From a virus, in the IMG/VR virus record IMGVR_UViG_3300002040_000067, positions 1 to 26,267 of that record: 26,267 bases of DNA. One strand, 5' to 3'. The notes under the pieces are model-generated. The model did not search any database, had not been told where the DNA came from, and saw only the letters and a program-made list of their open reading frames with translations. Positions 19,249-24,575 of the stretch are shown in pieces. The stretch's first letter is position 1, and each line of letters opens with the position of its first letter. A program made the translations under genes and the position numbers.

Positions 19249-21165
19249 TTACTTTCTGATTAAACTTCCGTTTGAATAACTTGATGTGTAAAAATCCCTA
19301 TTAAAGGATGTACCTGATATTTCATCCCCAGATGAAATTACATCCTTAATCATATTTATTTCACTTGCTGCGATGTCAAAATTAAGATAAAGGTCTCTTA
19401 ACCCAACAACATCATTCGATTCTGGAAATGCTTGTATTTCTATAATGTTATTTGGTTTGACAGTTGATACGACATTTATTGTTCCCAAATTAATCTCACC
19501 CTTTATATAATCAACTGTTCCTGCAGATTTAGAAATAACTCTTATAGTTCCATCTGATAAATTTTTAACTATAGAAAGAAGACCAGTTTTTTTATCCTTA
19601 TTTGGTATATCAGTCAAATATACAACATCACTCTCACCAGATATATTAAATCCAGTAGATTTAATATTTTTTCCATCTTCAGACACATGAAATTGATTTC
19701 CAAAACATAATTCATACTGTGCAAATTGATTTAGTAAAGTAAATAAATTTCTTCTTATTGTTACCCTAGTAATATTTGATGTAATAGAAGTATCAGTATT
19801 ATCGATAATTCTTAAAACTTGACTATATCTAAATCTTCCTCCAAATTTATTGAGATTAGTTGATTTGGAATAGTTTGTAATTGAATTAATTACCTTCGAC
19901 TTTAAATTTTCTGGTGTTGACACCATAGAATCATTATAATAGATAAATGATTCAGTCTCAATATACAAAATTTTAAGATCTACAATTTTTTGATTGATTC
20001 CAGATATTGAATATTGTTTAAGTTGAGATAAAATTCTAGATTTATTAAACTCGGATACTAAAAATCCATTTTTAGGTTTGATTGAAATTTGAACAGTTCC
20101 AAATTTGGGGGGATCTAGTTCTTCACCACCGACAACAGATACAGATTCAGTATCTGGGTATATTGTTTTGACAATTGATTTGTAATCTCTTCCAGTGACT
20201 GCTCTATTTTGTGCAGAATATATTCTTGGGGCAAAATATTTAACAGAATCTATAGATTCAATATCTCCACCATTTTGAGATGATTGATTTGCAATAATAG
20301 TAAATGGTTCTGGAGAAACTGATGTTCCATTACTATCGACTATATTACCAGAAAATGCGAATATATTAGCACCATTACCATCTTTTCCATCAGTAGTAAG
20401 ATAGTTTACAGTAATTATTTCTCCAGTTTCTAATTTTTTTCCAATCAAACCGTCACCGAACAAGATCTCATATTTTTCATCTTGAACTTCTTGAATCAAA
20501 TAAACAAGGGAATCTCCAGTAATATTAGTAATATTATTAATTAATTTATATTCTGTTCCTAATCCAGTATCTGCTTCCTTCTTTACATATACTTTTATTG
20601 TTGAGGTATCAATAAATGAATTATTCAAAACAAATCTTTGATCTAATGATGAATCAACTATGAATTTTTTCTCAAGGAATGTTCCCTCATAAATTTCTAT
20701 ATTTTCAAATATTGCCGATACTCTAGTAGTAGAATCTATATTCTCAATATTAGTTGCTCTTTGTATGTCTTCTAGTATTGAGAATGTATATGAAGTATCA
20801 TTTGCATTTCCAACACAAACTAAACCCTTCTTCAATGTCAACGTTGGTGAAGAAGACCCACTTACATTCGTTATAAGGGTTACAGATGCCTTCGCAGCAC
20901 TTCTTGACTTGGGAACATACCCAATATTCCTAGCAAGAGAAACAACGTTCTCACGAAGTGTTGCAGAGTCTAGAAAAGACTCATTCACAACCATGTTTGA
21001 GTTGAATGCTGTTATGTAAGTATTATATGCTAAAGTATCAATCAATACTGAAAAATTAGAACCCTCAAAGTCAATTCCCGTGAAATCAGAATTTGCACGT
21101 AGATAATCTTTGATAGATTCTTTTATTTGATCGAAATCTAAATTAGTGAATTTTGTAAAAGGCAT
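19249..21165 (-). CDS. 6: Baseplate wedge protein gp6
   Basis: 638 aa, close to T4 gp6 (660 aa). The N-terminal region at residues 6-96 (FTNLDFDQIKESIKDYL, GSNFSVLIDTLAYNTY, VNESFLDSATLRENVVSLARNIGYVPKSRSAAKA) is the classical start of T4 gp6 and related baseplate J-like proteins. The middle (residues about 310-350, SVKYFAPRIYSAQNRAVTGRDY) is also typical of J-like proteins. In T4, gp6 dimers make the continuous ring that ties the six wedges together. The gene begins one base after the gene 25 stop, and the ribosome site AAGG falls inside the end of gene 25 (ACAAGGTAATATG), which indicates coupled translation. It is followed one base later by the giant gene. Transcription is expected from the late promoter ahead of gene 25. 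Confidence 0.93.
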   Translation of the reverse strand: MPFTKFTNLDFDQIKESIKDYLRANSDFTGIDFEGSNFSVLIDTLAYNTYITAFNSNMVVNESFLDSATLRENVVSLARNIGYVPKSRSAAKASVTLITNVSGSSSPTLTLKKGLVCVGNANDTSYTFSILEDIQRATNIENIDSTTRVSAIFENIEIYEGTFLEKKFIVDSSLDQRFVLNNSFIDTSTIKVYVKKEADTGLGTEYKLINNITNITGDSLVYLIQEVQDEKYEILFGDGLIGKKLETGEIITVNYLTTDGKDGNGANIFAFSGNIVDSNGTSVSPEPFTIIANQSSQNGGDIESIDSVKYFAPRIYSAQNRAVTGRDYKSIVKTIYPDTESVSVVGGEELDPPKFGTVQISIKPKNGFLVSEFNKSRILSQLKQYSISGINQKIVDLKILYIETESFIYYNDSMVSTPENLKSKVINSITNYSKSTNLNKFGGRFRYSQVLRIIDNTDTSITSNITRVTIRRNLFTLLNQFAQYELCFGNQFHVSEDGKNIKSTGFNISGESDVVYLTDIPNKDKKTGLLSIVKNLSDGTIRVISKSAGTVDYIKGEINLGTINVVSTVKPNNIIEIQAFPESNDVVGLRDLYLNFDIAASEINMIKDVISSGDEISGTSFNRDFYTSSYSNGSLIRK

Positions 21166-21166
21166 A

Positions 21167-21568
21167 TTACCTTGTTGCCTCTAAAAGGAACGAATATTCT
21201 TGTGTAGGAAACTCTTGACCAATAATATCAAATATTACGGTAACATCAAATGCATTACGATCTGGTCTTGGTAGAACCTCGACTTGTAAATTATCAACTC
21301 TTGGTTCAAAATTATTGATGGATATTTGAATTTGATCACTAATTACTGAAGCTGTACCAAAATCAACAAACTCAAATAAACTTCCCCTTACGTCAGAACC
21401 AAATATTGAATTAAAAAACTTTTCAGTAGGTATTGTTTGAACAATATTTCTCACAGATCTACGAATTGCTGCCTCATTTTTGAGAACAGGTATATCTTTA
21501 GTAATTGGATGAGGTTCAAATGATAAACTAATATCTTTAAATGACCGTGATATCCTCTGAATTGCCAT
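21167..21568 (-). CDS. 25: Baseplate wedge protein gp25
   Basis: 133 aa, the same size as T4 gp25 (132 aa). Family features visible are the stretch at residues 30-57 (NEAAIRRSVRNIVQTIPTEK, then FFNSIFGSDVRG), the NNFEPRVD motif at about residues 86-93, and a beta-rich C-terminus. The E-P-R motif is the conserved core of the gp25/TssE sheath-nucleation family. In T4, gp25 joins gp6 and gp53 in the inner baseplate and helps start sheath assembly. The ATG follows CTTTAACA with no evident Shine-Dalgarno. It is the first gene after a perfect late promoter box 22 bases upstream, so it heads the 25-6-giant transcript. No gp53 or gp5 homologue lies next to it in the window. Confidence 0.95.
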   Translation of the reverse strand: MAIQRISRSFKDISLSFEPHPITKDIPVLKNEAAIRRSVRNIVQTIPTEKFFNSIFGSDVRGSLFEFVDFGTASVISDQIQISINNFEPRVDNLQVEVLPRPDRNAFDVTVIFDIIGQEFPTQEYSFLLEATR

Positions 21569-21590
21569 TGTTAAAGAGTTTTCTTAATTA

Positions 21591-21598
21591 TATTTATA
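21591..21598 (-). promoter_or_regulatory. T4-type late promoter box upstream of gene 25
   Basis: The minus strand reads TATAAATATAATT, containing an exact TATAAATA late box. It lies in the 32-base gap between the 58-aa gene and gene 25, with 22 bases between box and ATG. Together with the identical box ahead of gene 8, this makes a late promoter much more likely than a chance AT-rich match. Confidence 0.8.
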
Positions 21599-21600
21599 CT

Positions 21601-21777
21601 CTATTCCTCAAGATTCTTCTGACCTTCTTTTAAATCATCATGCATAATCTCTTGAAGCACTCTTTCTTCTGGATCATTGGTTTTTTTGGGTAATGACCAG
21701 TAATCTGTGGTCAAACTTGTTGTTCCCCACACTTCTTGCATATAACTTTTGTTTCTATCTACTGGTGAATTGCCCAT
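21601..21777 (-). CDS. Small protein of unknown function, 58 aa
   Basis: A short minus-strand frame starting MGNSPVDRNKSYMQEVWGTT and ending GQKNLEE, then TAG. The N-terminal half is polar with aromatic residues (W17, Y26, W27) and the C-terminal half (residues 34-58, DPEERVLQEIMHDDLKEG) is charged and probably a single helix. It has one of the best ribosome sites in the window, AGGAG at 21786-21782, 4 bases before the ATG, and that site is partly inside a small hairpin. I do not recognise a function. Its place directly ahead of gene 25, with a late promoter in the following gap, suggests a small late protein or an assembly helper. Coding status is supported by the ribosome site, gene packing and residue composition. 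Confidence 0.75.
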   Translation of the reverse strand: MGNSPVDRNKSYMQEVWGTTSLTTDYWSLPKKTNDPEERVLQEIMHDDLKEGQKNLEE

Positions 21778-21781
21778 TTCG

Positions 21782-21801
21782 CTCCTGATTAGTAAAATCA
21801 G
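21782..21801 (-). promoter_or_regulatory. Hairpin overlapping the ribosome site of the 58-aa gene
   Basis: On the minus strand CTGATT (21801-21796), loop TTACT and AATCAG (21790-21785) form a perfect 6-bp stem. The last two stem bases are the first two of the AGGAG ribosome site (21786-21782) that serves the ATG at 21777. Such a stem could reduce ribosome access and make translation depend on temperature, a bound protein or upstream translation. The pairing is seen in the sequence; control is inferred. Confidence 0.45.
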
Positions 21802-21831
21802 AACTTTTTGAGGGGTTACTATCCCTATTTT

Positions 21832-21839
21832 TATTTATT
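21832..21839 (-). promoter_or_regulatory. Possible weak late promoter ahead of the 58-aa gene
   Basis: The minus strand reads AATAAATA, one base off TATAAATA, at the end of the 238-aa gene and 54 bases before the 58-aa ATG. The surrounding A/T run makes a chance match quite possible. Confidence 0.25.
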
Positions 21840-22551
21840 TTTCACCCACTTTGGAGTTAATACAACGAGGATTACATGGATTTGATCCACAATTATCACA
21901 TACTTCACGTTCCTGTGCGGTCTTCCAGAAATATTCGTCCTCACGTCCCATTCCAAGTCGTTCAAATCCATTCTCAACTTGATAATATTGAGTCGAAACC
22001 TTAAAATCAGGCATTTTTGGTTCGACAGGTGTCAAACTATTGTCAAAAATACGTAATCTATTATTTGGATACAGTGCATACTGTCCATTCTCAAGTTCAA
22101 TTAGGTTATGAGACTTATGTTCGGCAGGATTTTCACTGGTTGCCCAATCAACATAGTCCGGATCATGATGATAATTATCAATAGTACAGACATATGTACC
22201 TTTTACATTACCAAAATCCCGTGTATAACATTCAAAGTCCATTGAACCAATAAATTTCTTATCCACCGAGACAACCCCGTAGTCCATACAATTCCAAAAC
22301 TGTAGGTTCGGTAGGTTCATGTCCGGACTTGGGGTCTCAGGGTCTGTCACAAAGGCACTGATAGGCAATTTATCATACATTGCCGCATATTCTGGTAGAT
22401 AGGTCTCAAAATAAAAAGCACGTCCAGGAATCGATTTAACCGATACCCAAACGCCCTTTACAAATTCACCATGTCCACTTTGATGGTCCGTTAGATATTC
22501 CTTACGAACCCATACTTCCTGTGATGGAAGATTTGCAATCAAACATGCCAT
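21835..22551 (-). CDS. Conserved phage protein of unknown function with C-terminal cysteine knuckle, 238 aa
   Basis: The 238-aa product begins MACLIANLPSQEVWVRKEYL. It has a body rich in aromatic residues and short polar loops (for example residues 106-135, FECYTRDFGNVKGTY and DNYHHDPDYVDW) and ends with four cysteines, C218, C221, C226 and C230, in a C-x2-C-x4-C-x3-C pattern that could hold a zinc ion. I recall similar proteins in cyanomyoviruses but no assigned function. It starts 28 bases after the 50-aa gene. No Shine-Dalgarno is visible; a TATAAT hexamer on the minus strand at 22577-22572, with TGGACA 15 bases further upstream, could be a weak promoter but the spacing is short. The context, between small genes and the baseplate operon, points to a virion or morphogenesis role. 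This is inference. Confidence 0.85.
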   Translation of the reverse strand: MACLIANLPSQEVWVRKEYLTDHQSGHGEFVKGVWVSVKSIPGRAFYFETYLPEYAAMYDKLPISAFVTDPETPSPDMNLPNLQFWNCMDYGVVSVDKKFIGSMDFECYTRDFGNVKGTYVCTIDNYHHDPDYVDWATSENPAEHKSHNLIELENGQYALYPNNRLRIFDNSLTPVEPKMPDFKVSTQYYQVENGFERLGMGREDEYFWKTAQEREVCDNCGSNPCNPRCINSKVGEK

Positions 22552-22579
22552 ATAGTGTCAATAAAACTACAATTATATA

Positions 22580-22732
22580 TTAACCTCGTCCTTGTCCACG
22601 ATACATCTTACGCTTTCCATTACGAGAAGTCGCGGCATACTTCGTGTGCTTACCACTCCCTTGACGAGACTTCTTCGGTTTCCCTTCTATAAAACCATCA
22701 CCACTTAATCCAACCTTTGAACGTACTGCCAT
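22580..22732 (-). CDS. Very basic small protein, 50 aa
   Basis: The frame encodes MAVRSKVGLSGDGFIEGKPK and continues to the end YRGQGRG, 50 aa. Thirteen residues are Lys or Arg plus one His, and Gly and Ser are frequent, so the chain is strongly cationic and probably disordered alone. It is preceded by a strong ribosome site, AAGGAG with a 5-base spacer to the ATG, where the upstream gene's TAA stop forms part of the site. This argues firmly that the frame is real. The composition suggests binding to DNA, RNA or an acidic protein surface, for instance a DNA-packing or ribosome-like peptide. I recall near-identical small proteins in cyanomyoviruses, without an assigned role. Confidence 0.85.
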   Translation of the reverse strand: MAVRSKVGLSGDGFIEGKPKKSRQGSGKHTKYAATSRNGKRKMYRGQGRG

Positions 22733-22737
22733 AATAA

Positions 22738-22743
22738 CTCCTT
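22738..22743 (-). promoter_or_regulatory. Strong ribosome binding site for the 50-aa gene
   Basis: The minus strand reads TAAGGAGTTATTATG. AAGGAG lies 5 bases before the ATG at 22732, and the TAA stop of the preceding 53-aa gene (22744-22742) provides its first two A residues. Terminating ribosomes are thus placed directly on the next start. Confidence 0.8.
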
Positions 22744-22903
22744 AAATACTTACCATTTTTGTTTCGAGATCTTGCGGTCTTGGAGAACCTTTCTGATAAT
22801 ACTCTATCGAAAGATCCTCCATAATATCAAAATATTCTTCCTCGGTCAAGTTCTTGTGTAGTACTTTCCCTTTATGGAGAACTGTATATTTTGTCAGACT
22901 CAT
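22742..22903 (-). CDS. Small protein of unknown function coupled to the glycosyltransferase-like gene, 53 aa
   Basis: The frame is open further upstream (to 22954), but the likely start is the ATG at 22903-22901, which overlaps the TGA stop of the previous gene as TGATG. That gives a 53-aa protein (MSLTKYTVLHKGKVLHKNLT to TKMVSI). Residues 18-40 (NLTEEEYFDIMEDLSIEYYQ) look like an amphipathic helix, and the first 16 residues like a beta hairpin. The longer version would add 17 residues read out of frame from conserved coding sequence, so I reject it. Function is unknown. Translation should be coupled to the gene before it and leads straight into the 50-aa gene. Confidence 0.75.
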   Translation of the reverse strand: MSLTKYTVLHKGKVLHKNLTEEEYFDIMEDLSIEYYQKGSPRPQDLETKMVSI

Positions 22904-23661
22904 CAGATAACTCTTGTCTTCTCGTGCCCAACTCTGATACGTGGATCGCACCAAATCTCAAATCCTGCTTCGATAGCATCGAGACAGAAACTTACATCCT
23001 CTCCACACATATCCTGTACCTCTCCACTCTCAAAAACTTGCATCTTCGGAGCAAACCATGGATACTTCATTTCATCGTTCTCAAATACTCCGTGCTTAAT
23101 CAGTAACCATCCAAATCCTGCATAATCTACAGTAAACGGTTTACGTCGCTTTGAAATACTCTCCCCGGTTTCATGATTCATCACTCCACCACCCTTACGG
23201 AAATCTTCCTCATCTAACCAATGTGCAACTGAAGTCGTCTTACCATCTTCTGTCATATACCATCCACTCGCAATGGCCTGGTCCATCAATACTAACTGCC
23301 AAAACTTCTCAGATGAAAATACAATGTCACTATCAATCCATAATTGCCAATCATACTGTAACTTCCCGTCCCATGGAATTTGATCCGGTCCTCGCAGTAC
23401 ATTCGCACCTAAACATTTACATCTGGCAAAATTTACCATCGATGAATAATCTTGCGAAATCTGAATACTTGCTCCTGCCTGTACTAAATCAAAACAAAGT
23501 TGTACAAAGTTTTTGAGATACGTATAAGATACTCCTCTACCTGGCAAACAAAAGACAATGGACTTGCCTTTCACCATTTCCTTTGCCTTCTCATAGTCCC
23601 ATTCTGGAGCACTCTCAGTTGCTTTGGGTGTCTTTGCTTTTACTGTAAATCCTTTAGCCAT
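22903..23661 (-). CDS. Glycosyltransferase-like protein (GT-A type)
   Basis: 252 aa. After a Lys/Ala-rich start (residues 1-30) the chain reads SIVFCLPGRGVSYTY (34-48), then an alpha/beta region. WIDSDIVF at 108-115 holds a D-x-D motif (D110, D112), the metal and sugar-nucleotide site expected in GT-A enzymes. DYAGFGWLLIKHGVF at 179-193, GEDVSFC at 220-226 and GHEK at 245-248 fit the later acceptor and base motifs (ED and the final His) of family-2-like enzymes. No membrane segment is seen, so it would act in the cytoplasm, perhaps on a virion protein, DNA or a host sugar. It is followed by the 53-aa gene with a TGATG overlap and starts 38 bases after the AbrB-like gene. No Shine-Dalgarno is obvious. 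The fold assignment comes from motifs; the substrate is unknown. Confidence 0.7.
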   Translation of the reverse strand: MAKGFTVKAKTPKATESAPEWDYEKAKEMVKGKSIVFCLPGRGVSYTYLKNFVQLCFDLVQAGASIQISQDYSSMVNFARCKCLGANVLRGPDQIPWDGKLQYDWQLWIDSDIVFSSEKFWQLVLMDQAIASGWYMTEDGKTTSVAHWLDEEDFRKGGGVMNHETGESISKRRKPFTVDYAGFGWLLIKHGVFENDEMKYPWFAPKMQVFESGEVQDMCGEDVSFCLDAIEAGFEIWCDPRIRVGHEKTRVI

Positions 23662-23699
23662 AACTGTAAATGAACTTCGTCACTATCATAACACTCTAT

Positions 23700-23897
23700 C
23701 TATACACCGTCAAGGTCTTTAATAATAATACAATCATTCTCTACCTCAATGTTTACTTCTGTTCCCTCATACCACCCCTTCTCATCACAGATCCACTCCG
23801 GTATCGTAATAATATGTTCCCCACTTACTGGGTCGATCTCTACAGTCGTAAAATTTTCCTGCGGATTTTTTTGCATATCTTTGAATCCTTGTGCCAT
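23700..23897 (-). CDS. AbrB/MazE-like small protein, 65 aa
   Basis: The 65-aa product has a polar N-terminus and then residues 18-62, with a beta strand, a turn (DPVSGEH), ITIPEWICDEKGWYEGTEVN and a final strand IIIKDLD. The order strand, IP, short helix, GW-x-x-G-T/D, strand, basic-hydrophobic strand is typical of the swapped-hairpin AbrB/SpoVT/MazE DNA-binding fold. Proteins like this act as dimers that bind AT-rich DNA, as transition regulators or antitoxins. No toxin partner is visible next to it. It stands directly after the hairpin-rich gap at 23898-24063, which might hold its own operator. No clear Shine-Dalgarno precedes the ATG (ATATATAAAAAATG). Fold assignment is by pattern only. 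Confidence 0.6.
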   Translation of the reverse strand: MAQGFKDMQKNPQENFTTVEIDPVSGEHIITIPEWICDEKGWYEGTEVNIEVENDCIIIKDLDGV

Positions 23898-24063
23898 TTT
23901 TTATATATGAAAATTTTTTTTATTAGACTGATATCACAAACGGACTTTGGGTCGTTTATAGCTTAAAGTAGTAGGGGGTTTTTATATACGGGGCACGGCA
24001 ACGCATAACATAAGGGGGCATATACCCCCCTACTGCTGTTTCACTAACGAATGCCCCTATCTA
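23898..24063. other. Noncoding island with paired G and C runs
   Basis: This 166-base gap contains no convincing reading frame. It holds several G or C runs that can pair in more than one way: TAGTAGGGGG at 23969-23978 is nearly complementary to CCCCCTACTG at 24026-24035, while AGGGGG at 24013-24018 pairs with CCCCCT at 24026-24031. ATGCCCC at 24051-24057 and GGGGCA at 23990-23995 add further partners. A/T-rich flanks include TATATAAAAA on the minus strand (23988-23979). It separates the GC-richer small-gene module from the AbrB-like gene. Confidence 0.6.
24013..24031 (-). terminator. Terminator-like G/C hairpin after the 63-aa gene
   Basis: On the minus strand AGGGGG, loop GTATATG and CCCCCT make a 6-bp stem 33 bases after the 63-aa stop. 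The stem is followed only by TATGTTATG, so there is no full U-run. It could end or slow the accessory-module transcript, or compete with the longer pairing described for this gap. Confidence 0.35.
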
Positions 24064-24255
24064 TCAATTCTCTAGAACCCAGGTGCCTAACTCACCAGCA
24101 TCTAGACGTTCATTCATCAGTGCCCACCATGGAGAGGCAATGAAGTCATCTAGCAAACCCAGATGATGAACAAACCGCAAACCCTGTAACCAGGAGACGG
24201 TGCCATCCCATTCAGCAGAGGTGAGAAACTCATTCCAGATAAGGTCAGAACGCAT
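24064..24255 (-). CDS. Tryptophan-rich small protein, 63 aa
   Basis: The frame encodes 63 aa with six tryptophans (residues 7, 16, 22, 43, 44, 59), an unusual share. Residues 22-42 (WLQGLRFVHHLGLLDDFIAS) look like one amphipathic or partly buried helix; SPWWALMNERLDAG follows. It begins 42 bases after the 61-aa gene, presumably in the same transcript, and ends at TGA just before the hairpin island. No Shine-Dalgarno is present; TTTTCTCTC directly precedes the ATG. An overlapping frame at 24150-24335 is judged a shadow because it is Ser/Pro/Leu-rich and clashes with both neighbours. I do not recognise a family. Confidence 0.55.
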   Translation of the reverse strand: MRSDLIWNEFLTSAEWDGTVSWLQGLRFVHHLGLLDDFIASPWWALMNERLDAGELGTWVLEN

Positions 24256-24297
24256 GAGAGAAAATCGAAAAATAATTGACGGGGCAGGGTTGACGAC

Positions 24298-24483
24298 TTA
24301 GACAGGTGCTCCACTACGGATGCGACGGTTCGCATGACCTGCCTTTACGGAGGGTCTCCATGCTGTCTTGGCACCCCCGACCTGAGACATCGTTGCCTCA
24401 CCCTTACGGGGTTTGCGAACGGGCAGACGGGTCACGGTGAATTTTCCCTCTGCGATTGCTGCGTTGAGTTCGATGGTCGTCAT
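24298..24483 (-). CDS. Basic small protein behind a sigma70-type promoter, 61 aa
   Basis: The 61-aa product starts MTTIELNAAIAEGKFTVTRL and continues with a cationic tail (residues 20-61, with RKPRKGE and HANRRIRSG). The first 20 residues could form a helix and strand, while the rest looks flexible and nucleic-acid binding. G+C is the highest of any gene here, well above half by eye. A good sigma70-type promoter (TTGGCA, 16 bases, TAGAAT) lies 25-53 bases upstream, so it heads a short transcript with the 63-aa gene. The ATG follows CCCACCTC with no Shine-Dalgarno. Function is unknown; the charge and early-type promoter suggest a host-takeover or nucleic-acid-binding peptide, which is inference. 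Confidence 0.6.
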   Translation of the reverse strand: MTTIELNAAIAEGKFTVTRLPVRKPRKGEATMSQVGGAKTAWRPSVKAGHANRRIRSGAPV

Positions 24484-24508
24484 GAGGTGGGTTGCTTTGT
24501 TCTCTCAT

Positions 24509-24536
24509 ATTCTACAGCATCGCACCCCCCTGCCAA
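24509..24536 (-). promoter_or_regulatory. Sigma70-type promoter for the 61-aa gene
   Basis: The minus strand has TTGGCA (24536-24531), a 16-base spacer and TAGAAT (24514-24509), each one base off the consensus. Transcription would start near 24502, about 19 bases before the ATG. It lies in the 92-base gap after the nucleotidyltransferase-like gene. This suggests expression by the unmodified host polymerase, as for early phage genes. Confidence 0.55.
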
Positions 24537-24575
24537 CCCCCTGAATGATAAGGGTTGCTGATGAGGGTGATAAGA

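Noticed and set aside
21806-21827. AGGG...CCCT near the end of the 238-aa gene as a terminator
   Set aside because: Only a 4-bp stem and no U-run on the minus strand.
22572-22593. TATAAT with TGGACA upstream as a promoter for the 238-aa gene
   Set aside because: The 15-base spacing is too short for confidence, and the AT-rich gap makes a TATAAT easy to find.
22904-22954. A 17-residue longer start for the 53-aa protein
   Set aside because: The extra residues are encoded by the end of the preceding gene in another frame, and the TGATG overlap gives a natural start.
23151-23516. A 121-aa plus-strand frame opposite the glycosyltransferase-like gene
   Set aside because: Its Ser/His/Pro/Gln-rich translation is typical of an antisense shadow, and the minus-strand gene has clear motifs.
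23898-24063. A tRNA or other known structured RNA in the hairpin island
   Set aside because: No T-loop, anticodon arm or CCA arrangement could be found, and the stems do not match any RNA family I know.
24150-24335. A 61-aa minus-strand frame (MRTVASVVEHLSK...)
   Set aside because: It overlaps both the 61-aa gene behind the promoter and the 63-aa gene, and its Ser/Pro/Leu/Cys composition looks like an out-of-frame reading.
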